A DNA stretch of 53,316 nt. Origin: a gamma proteobacterium symbiont of Ctena orbiculata. GTDB taxonomy: Bacteria; Pseudomonadota; Gammaproteobacteria; Chromatiales; Chromatiaceae. Position 1 is the first letter of the stretch. Each line of letters opens with the position of its first letter. The DNA is taken from positions 1 to 53,316 of the forward strand of contig QBVC01000036.1 in NCBI GenBank assembly GCA_003058495.1. The letters are read 5' to 3'. The notes below the pieces were generated by a model. It was not told the DNA's origin and searched no databases. It saw nothing but the letters and a program-made list of their open reading frames with translations. Shown piece by piece: positions 48,752 to 53,316 of the stretch. The position numbers and the translations under genes were made by a program.

Positions 48752-50809
48752 ATGCCCCAGCCCCGCATCGAAGACATCCTCACCGACGCCGCCCTGCTGG
48801 CGGGATGGGCGAAGGTGCGGGAAAACCAGGGCGCGGCGGGAATCGATGGCGAGACGATCGCAAAATTCGAACGGCGATTGTTGAGCAATATCACTACTCT
48901 ACGCAACGAAGTGCAGTACGACACTTACCGGCCACTGCCGTTATTGCGCGTGGAAATCCCAAAAAAGTGGGGAGGCAAGCGGCCGCTGTCCATCCCGGCA
49001 GTGCGTGACCGGGTACTACAGAGTGCGGTGGCGATTGCGCTGACACCATTGTTCGAGGCGGAATTCGAGGAGGTCAGTTTTGCGTACCGGCGTGGCCGTT
49101 CGGTGGACCAGGCCGCGGCACGCGTCGAAGCGCTGCGCGACCAGGGTTACCGCTGGGTCGTAGACGCCGACATTCGCCAGTTTTTCGACGAAGTGGACCA
49201 TGATCTACTGATGGCCGATGTGGAAAAACTGGTGACGGATGAAACCATCCTGCGGCTTATCCGTCTCTGGCTCAAAGCGCACGTACAGGACGGTAAAAAA
49301 CGGTTTCAGCTAAAAAAGGGCGTACCGCAGGGATCGCCAATCTCGCCCATGCTGGCCAATCTCTACCTCGATCATCTCGACGAAGCGCTGATCGATAAGA
49401 ACAAAAAACTAGTCAGATACGCTGACGATTTTCTTGTGTTGTGTAAAAGCCGCCGGGCCGCGGATGACGCGCTTAAGCTGACCGAAGATGTACTGCATGC
49501 GCTGCGGCTCGAAATTAATGAGCAAAAAACCTGCGTGGTCGATTTCAACCAGGGCTTCCGTTTTCTTGGTGTCCAGTTTATTCGTTCACTGGTATTCAAG
49601 CCGGAGCATCCCAAACAACCATTCGATGTCGGAACACCGACGGTCGCAACGAAAAAAATCACGAAACATCCGCAGTCCATTCCTGCTCCGGCAACCACCA
49701 TCGCAGCGGCGTTCGCCGAGGCTGATATTCAGCCGGAAGATTTCCCTTCCGAGCCGGTCACAATCGATCCACTGCAAACACCCGGCCACCGTCTCGATCC
49801 GCGGCTGCGTACGCTGTATCTGCTCAGGCACGGCCAGCTGCTGGGCAAGGAGTCCGAACGTCTCGTGATTCGCCGAAACGGACAGGTGCAACAGGAAATT
49901 CCAGCCATCAAGGTCGACCAGATCATGGTGTTCGGCAATGCGCAGATCACCACCCAGGCCATGCAGTTCTGTCTGCTTGAGCGGATTCCTATTTACCTTT
50001 TATCCGCATCGGGACGGTTTTACGGGGTGATCGACTCCTTTGACACCGATCCTGTATTACTGCAAAAAGCCCAGTTTGAAACATCGGGTGACGAGACATT
50101 TTGCCAGAACCTGTCCCGCAGCATACTGCATGGAAAAATCACCAACAGTCGGACGCTCATCCGGCGGCTACTGCGCAGACGCAATGCCCCGGCGTTGCGG
50201 CACGCGGATATTGCCCTAAAGCGCATTGTCAACCAGCTCAATGCGGCGGAAACACTCGATCAACTGCGCGGCTTCGAAGGCAATGCCGCGCGCATTTATT
50301 TTGGCGCTATAGAGCAGATTATCGATCCTGTATGGAAATTCAGCGGCCGCAACCGACAGCCGCCCCGCGATCCCGTGAATGCACTGCTATCCTATGGCTA
50401 CACATTGCTTTATTACAATATCTACTCATTCACCCGCGCACGGGGGCTTAATCCCCATGTGGGCTATTTACATCCGTTACGCATGGGCCATCCCGCGCTG
50501 GTCTCGGATCTGATCGAGGAGTTTCGCGCCCTGGTGGTTGATCCCATCGTCTGGAATCTTGTGCTCAACGAGCGCCTTTCGCCTGATGATTTCACCTTGC
50601 CGGCATCCGCGACAGATGGGTGTCGCATGAATGACATCGCCCGCACCCGTTTCATTCGGGAGATGGAGAAGAAGCTCAATACAGCCGTCATCCATCCCAT
50701 CAGCGGGCTGAAGCTTGACTACCGCCGTTGCATCGAACACCAGGTCAATCAGCTCGCGGCCGTTATCCGCGGCAGTCAGACAGACTATATCCCGATGACC
50801 AGCCGATGA
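48752..50809 (+). CDS. reverse transcriptase-Cas1 fusion (RT-Cas1)
   Basis: The protein has 685 residues. The N-terminal half is a group II intron-like reverse transcriptase: IDGETI, VVDADIRQFFDEVDH (motif A), GVPQGSPISPMLANLYL, and Y223-A-D-D226 (motif C), all intact. Residues about 350-685 are Cas1: LYLLRHGQLLGKESERLVI and the catalytic residues E509 (LRGFEGNAAR), H574 (GYLHPLR) and E589 (DLIEEFR). Both halves look active, so spacers can be taken from RNA. There is no Cas6 domain in the fusion; a separate cas6 exists. Confidence 0.96.
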   Translation: MPQPRIEDILTDAALLAGWAKVRENQGAAGIDGETIAKFERRLLSNITTLRNEVQYDTYRPLPLLRVEIPKKWGGKRPLSIPAVRDRVLQSAVAIALTPLFEAEFEEVSFAYRRGRSVDQAAARVEALRDQGYRWVVDADIRQFFDEVDHDLLMADVEKLVTDETILRLIRLWLKAHVQDGKKRFQLKKGVPQGSPISPMLANLYLDHLDEALIDKNKKLVRYADDFLVLCKSRRAADDALKLTEDVLHALRLEINEQKTCVVDFNQGFRFLGVQFIRSLVFKPEHPKQPFDVGTPTVATKKITKHPQSIPAPATTIAAAFAEADIQPEDFPSEPVTIDPLQTPGHRLDPRLRTLYLLRHGQLLGKESERLVIRRNGQVQQEIPAIKVDQIMVFGNAQITTQAMQFCLLERIPIYLLSASGRFYGVIDSFDTDPVLLQKAQFETSGDETFCQNLSRSILHGKITNSRTLIRRLLRRRNAPALRHADIALKRIVNQLNAAETLDQLRGFEGNAARIYFGAIEQIIDPVWKFSGRNRQPPRDPVNALLSYGYTLLYYNIYSFTRARGLNPHVGYLHPLRMGHPALVSDLIEEFRALVVDPIVWNLVLNERLSPDDFTLPASATDGCRMNDIARTRFIREMEKKLNTAVIHPISGLKLDYRRCIEHQVNQLAAVIRGSQTDYIPMTSR

Positions 50810-51096
50810 ACCGTACGCTAGAACGCCTATGGATCATTGCCTACGACATCGAAGACGATGCCACACGGCGGCGCGTGCGCGACATCCTTGAAAACCACGG
50901 GCAGCGCGTACAGTACAGTATATTCGAATGCTGGCTACACAACACCGCGCTTCAACGCCTACGTGCAATGGTGCAAATGGAAATCGAGGTTGGAGATCAG
51001 GTGCGCTGGTATCCATCCTGCCAGGCGTGCCAGCGCGACATACAGTGGCAGGGCGGTGGGGATAGGGCCGAAAACGAGGAGTATTTTCTGCTATGA
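50806..51096 (+). CDS. cas2: Cas2, first copy
   Basis: This 96-residue protein has the Cas2 ferredoxin fold with the metal Asp D14 in LWIIAYDIEDD. It has the typical GQRVQYSIFECWL strand, sharing most of this segment with the second copy. The C-terminus differs from the second copy and has a Cys pair (SCQACQRDIQW). It starts with ATGA overlapping RT-Cas1. With Cas1 it forms the integrase that inserts spacers. Confidence 0.93.
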   Translation: MNRTLERLWIIAYDIEDDATRRRVRDILENHGQRVQYSIFECWLHNTALQRLRAMVQMEIEVGDQVRWYPSCQACQRDIQWQGGGDRAENEEYFLL

Positions 51097-51374
51097 ACCG
51101 CTTCACCATGGTCTGTTTCGATGTATCGGACGAACACCGCCTGCGCCGTGTCGCCAACGAACTGGAAAACTTCGGCCAGCGCGTACAACGCAGCGTGTTC
51201 GAGTGCTGGCTGGACGACAAACAACTGTTCGAGCTGAAATGCCGGCTCGCCAAAATGATAGATCCCGGCGAAGATCATGTACGTTACTACCCTTTCTGCT
51301 CCGGCGACCTGCGCGGGATCCTTATAGACGGCCCCGGTAGCGTCACTACTGATATCGGTTACACAATCACCTGA
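51093..51374 (+). CDS. cas2: Cas2, second divergent copy
   Basis: This 93-residue protein has Asp in VCFDVSDEHR (D10) and the shared FGQRVQRSVFECWL strand. The C-terminus, HVRYYPFCSGDLRGIL, differs from the first copy. It overlaps the first copy by 4 bases and ends just before the CRISPR leader. The two may form homo- or heterodimers with RT-Cas1. Which copy is active cannot be told from the sequence. Confidence 0.92.
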   Translation: MNRFTMVCFDVSDEHRLRRVANELENFGQRVQRSVFECWLDDKQLFELKCRLAKMIDPGEDHVRYYPFCSGDLRGILIDGPGSVTTDIGYTIT

Positions 51375-51666
51375 CAAACGCCAGGTGTGTTACACTTAAA
51401 ATGTGCCGGGAAAGCCGTGTATGTTCTTTAACAATCAGGAATATATAACCGATTTTCGGCGCAACAGGGAGGTGGATGAATGTTTTGAAAACACGGTGTG
51501 AAATCAGGGCGTTGTGGGAACAGGCCGAAGGCAGACGCAGATAACTGAAAAACCTGGAGAAAATGTTCGAATGTGGTTCTCGAAAAGACGTTTTGCGTGT
51601 CCGAAGAGCGATGCAGCCGCAAACAGCGGAAATTTGGCTGTGGAAATAAAAGCTTCTGGAGGGGTA
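51375..51666 (+). promoter_or_regulatory. CRISPR leader
   Basis: This 292-base region lies between cas2 and the first repeat. It is AT-rich at the start (TTCTTTAACAATCAGGAATATATAA in pieces: TTCTTTAACA, AATATATAA) and has no convincing gene. The leader is placed at this end because the second-last repeat at the far end is the only degenerate one, and because new spacers enter next to the leader. The transcription direction would be plus. Confidence 0.7.
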
Positions 51667-53152
51667 GCCCTTTACTGACCGGAATTAATAACGGGGTTAA
51701 AACCTCAGATGAGTTTGACGTCGTATCCCGAAACCCAGGCCCTTTACTGACCGGAATTAATAACGGGGTTAAAACACCCTTGGCACTTTCAACTTTTGTG
51801 CATTCCCCAGCCCTTTACTGACCGGAATTAATAACGGGGTTAAAACTTACGGGTATTACTGTCATGCTGCTGCCTTCTAAGCCCTTTACTGACCGGAATT
51901 AATAACGGGGTTAAAACACACCTTTTCGGCGAGCTCTAGCAGGCCGGGAACTGCCCTTTACTGACCGGAATTAATAACGGGGTTAAAACCCGCGAACACG
52001 TCTTCGTTTACGTAGTACTTGCCCGGAGCCCTTTACTGACCGGAATTAATAACGGGGTTAAAACAGTCTTATCATGCGGGAACAGTGCCGAATTGCTTAT
52101 AGCCCTTTACTGACCGGAATTAATAACGGGGTTAAAACCGTAGCTCCTCAGGCGGGCCGTTTGGGGTGCCGACTGGCCCTTTACTGACCGGAATTAATAA
52201 CGGGGTTAAAACGAAAGTAGTTTTTTCATCATCCGCTTACGACGAGCCCTTTACTGACCGGAATTAATAACGGGGTTAAAACACTCCTCAGTGACCGGGT
52301 TATAGGTTACTTGAAGCCCTTTACTGACCGGAATTAATAACGGGGTTAAAACTTAAAATGTAAATCGCAATCCGCAGCCAAGTTGGTGCCCTTTACTGAC
52401 CGGAATTAATAACGGGGTTAAAACGCTGTGTGGTAGTAAATTTCCAGCATCACTTGGGGCCCTTTACTGACCGGAATTAATAACGGGGTTAAAACTTTTG
52501 CACGAGTTGACGTATGCAGCAAGCTGCATCGCCCTTTACTGACCGGAATTAATAACGGGGTTAAAACCTTCATCAAGCATCAGCTTATCCATGACGTATT
52601 CAGCCCTTTACTGACCGGAATTAATAACGGGGTTAAAACGAGCCGCCGCCGCCGCAGTGACCAGCATCAAAACGCCCTTTACTGACCGGAATTAATAACG
52701 GGGTTAAAACAATAGCTGGATTCGCAAACCCATACTCGGGATTGGGAGCCCTTTACTGACCGGAATTAATAACGGGGTTAAAACACTTCTTGTTCGCGGT
52801 GAACTCTGTGCATCGGAACGGGCCCTTTACTGACCGGAATTAATAACGGGGTTAAAACTGCAGGGTTTCCGGGTTTATATGCGCCTGTATAACGCCCTTT
52901 ACTGACCGGAATTAATAACGGGGTTAAAACAAGGAAACAAGCGCACCGGATGAAGCTGCAGCAAGCGCGCCCTTTACTGACCGGAATTAATAACGGGGTT
53001 AAAACTTGCTCTGGCAATCGCCTTAAACATGTTTGGGTCTCGCCCTTTACTGACCGTAATTAATAACGGGGTTAAAACTGTGATGGCGAGGTTTCTTTCT
53101 CGTGACTGATCAGCAGCCCTTTACTGACCGGAATTAATAACGGGGTTAAAAC
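51667..53152 (+). CRISPR. CRISPR array, 21 repeats, 20 spacers
   Basis: The 37-base repeat starts GCCCTTTACTG, continues through ACCGGAATTAATAACGG and ends GGGGTTAAAAC. Repeats begin at 51667, 51739, 51810, 51881, 51953, 52028, 52102, 52176, 52246, 52316, 52388, 52459, 52531, 52603, 52674, 52748, 52822, 52894, 52969, 53042 and 53116. Spacers are 33 to 38 bases, all different. Only repeat 20 differs, with G to T after GACCG. The 3' end would give a crRNA handle GTTAAAAC. Twenty-one near-perfect repeats suggest an array that is still being maintained. Confidence 0.98.
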
Positions 53153-53189
53153 GCATATCTGCGACATATCTCAGTTGTAGTAGTCGCGA

Positions 53190-53236
53190 CTTGATCTGAC
53201 AGTTACCGGTTTCGATGGCGTGTCTGTCAGGTCAAG
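53190..53236. repeat. inverted repeat beside a transposase fragment
   Basis: CTTGATCTGACAG (53190-53202) and CTGTCAGGTCAAG (53224-53236) are complementary at 12 of 13 positions with a 21-base loop. The outer arm may be an insertion-sequence terminal repeat, or the pair may be the terminator of the minus-strand gene that ends at 53238. Confidence 0.5.
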
Positions 53237-53237
53237 T

Positions 53238-53316
53238 TCAGCCTACGCTCTTTTCCTTCCAGATTTGTTTTCCGTCTTCCAGTGTGGCCAGGGGCGTCCG
53301 GCCACAGCACATCTTT
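53238..53316 (-). mobile_element. transposase C-terminal fragment, probable IS end
   Basis: The minus-strand frame from the window edge reads KMCCGRTPLATLEDGKQIWK then EKSVG and TGA. GRTPLxTLxDGK is like the C-terminus of integrase-core transposases of the IS3/IS481 type. This suggests an insertion sequence continuing beyond the window, inserted close to the trailer end of the array. Only 25 codons are visible, so the family is tentative. Confidence 0.55.

Noticed and set aside
51428-51622. Minus-strand frame in the CRISPR leader
   Set aside because: No ribosome-binding site or recognisable domain, and it occupies the expected leader position.
52778-53017. Minus-strand frame with repeats of VLTPLLIPVSKG
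   Set aside because: It is CRISPR repeat DNA read in frame; spacers and repeats are not coding.

Overview
The window looks like chromosomal DNA of a denitrifying gammaproteobacterium, possibly a sulfur-oxidising lineage. That is inferred from a GC-rich backbone, a nitrous-oxide reductase accessory cluster of the NosB/NosG/NosH type, several periplasmic c-type cytochromes, a methanethiol-oxidase locus and genes of a Pseudomonas/PFGI-like integrative conjugative element. No rRNA or tRNA gene was found, so the taxonomy is a guess.

Region 1 (1-8.9 kb): respiration. A truncated cytochrome c, an FNR-type box, a dihaem cytochrome c, a NosB-like membrane protein, then nosD-nosG-nosH-nosF-nosL-nosY. 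nosZ itself is not in the window and probably lies upstream. A convergent dihaem cytochrome with its own FNR-type box follows. Region 2 (9.2-14.1 kb): a TetR regulator diverges from a secreted SBP56/methanethiol oxidase gene. Downstream are a single ORF fusing a SCO copper chaperone to a MauG-like dihaem peroxidase, and a second SCO protein. A palindromic operator sits between the -35 and -10 of the mtoX promoter. Region 3 (14.2-24.8 kb): receiver-hemerythrin protein, a 14-residue-repeat membrane protein, a yiaVW-like pair, a metallo-beta-lactamase-fold protein, a phospholipase D-like protein, an AT-rich tailspike-like beta-helix protein and an amidohydrolase.

Region 4 (25.3-36.9 kb): part of an integrative conjugative element, with a MobH relaxase, PFL_4669 protein, topoisomerase, DUF3275, RadC, methyltransferase and many small genes. 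No integrase or type IV secretion gene is present, and the last gene is truncated. Many of its genes have leaders with strong, often mutually exclusive hairpins; several would mask the Shine-Dalgarno sequence. Region 5 (37-39.7 kb): a TIR-NB-ARC-TPR protein with near-identical 126-bp repeats, and a TPR pseudogene.

Region 6 (40.2-53.2 kb): a complete type III-B CRISPR-Cas locus on one strand: cas6, cmr1-6, an unrecognised two-helix membrane protein, a Csx3-like ring nuclease, a reverse transcriptase-Cas1 fusion, two different tandem cas2 genes, a leader and an array of 21 repeats and 20 spacers. Most genes overlap by a few bases, so this is probably one operon. RT-Cas1 implies spacer capture from RNA. 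The intact GGDD of Cmr2 and the Csx3-like gene imply cyclic-oligoadenylate signalling, yet no CARF effector is visible. The membrane protein translationally coupled to csx3 is therefore the best candidate for an undescribed effector. The window ends in the 3' end of a probable transposase gene.
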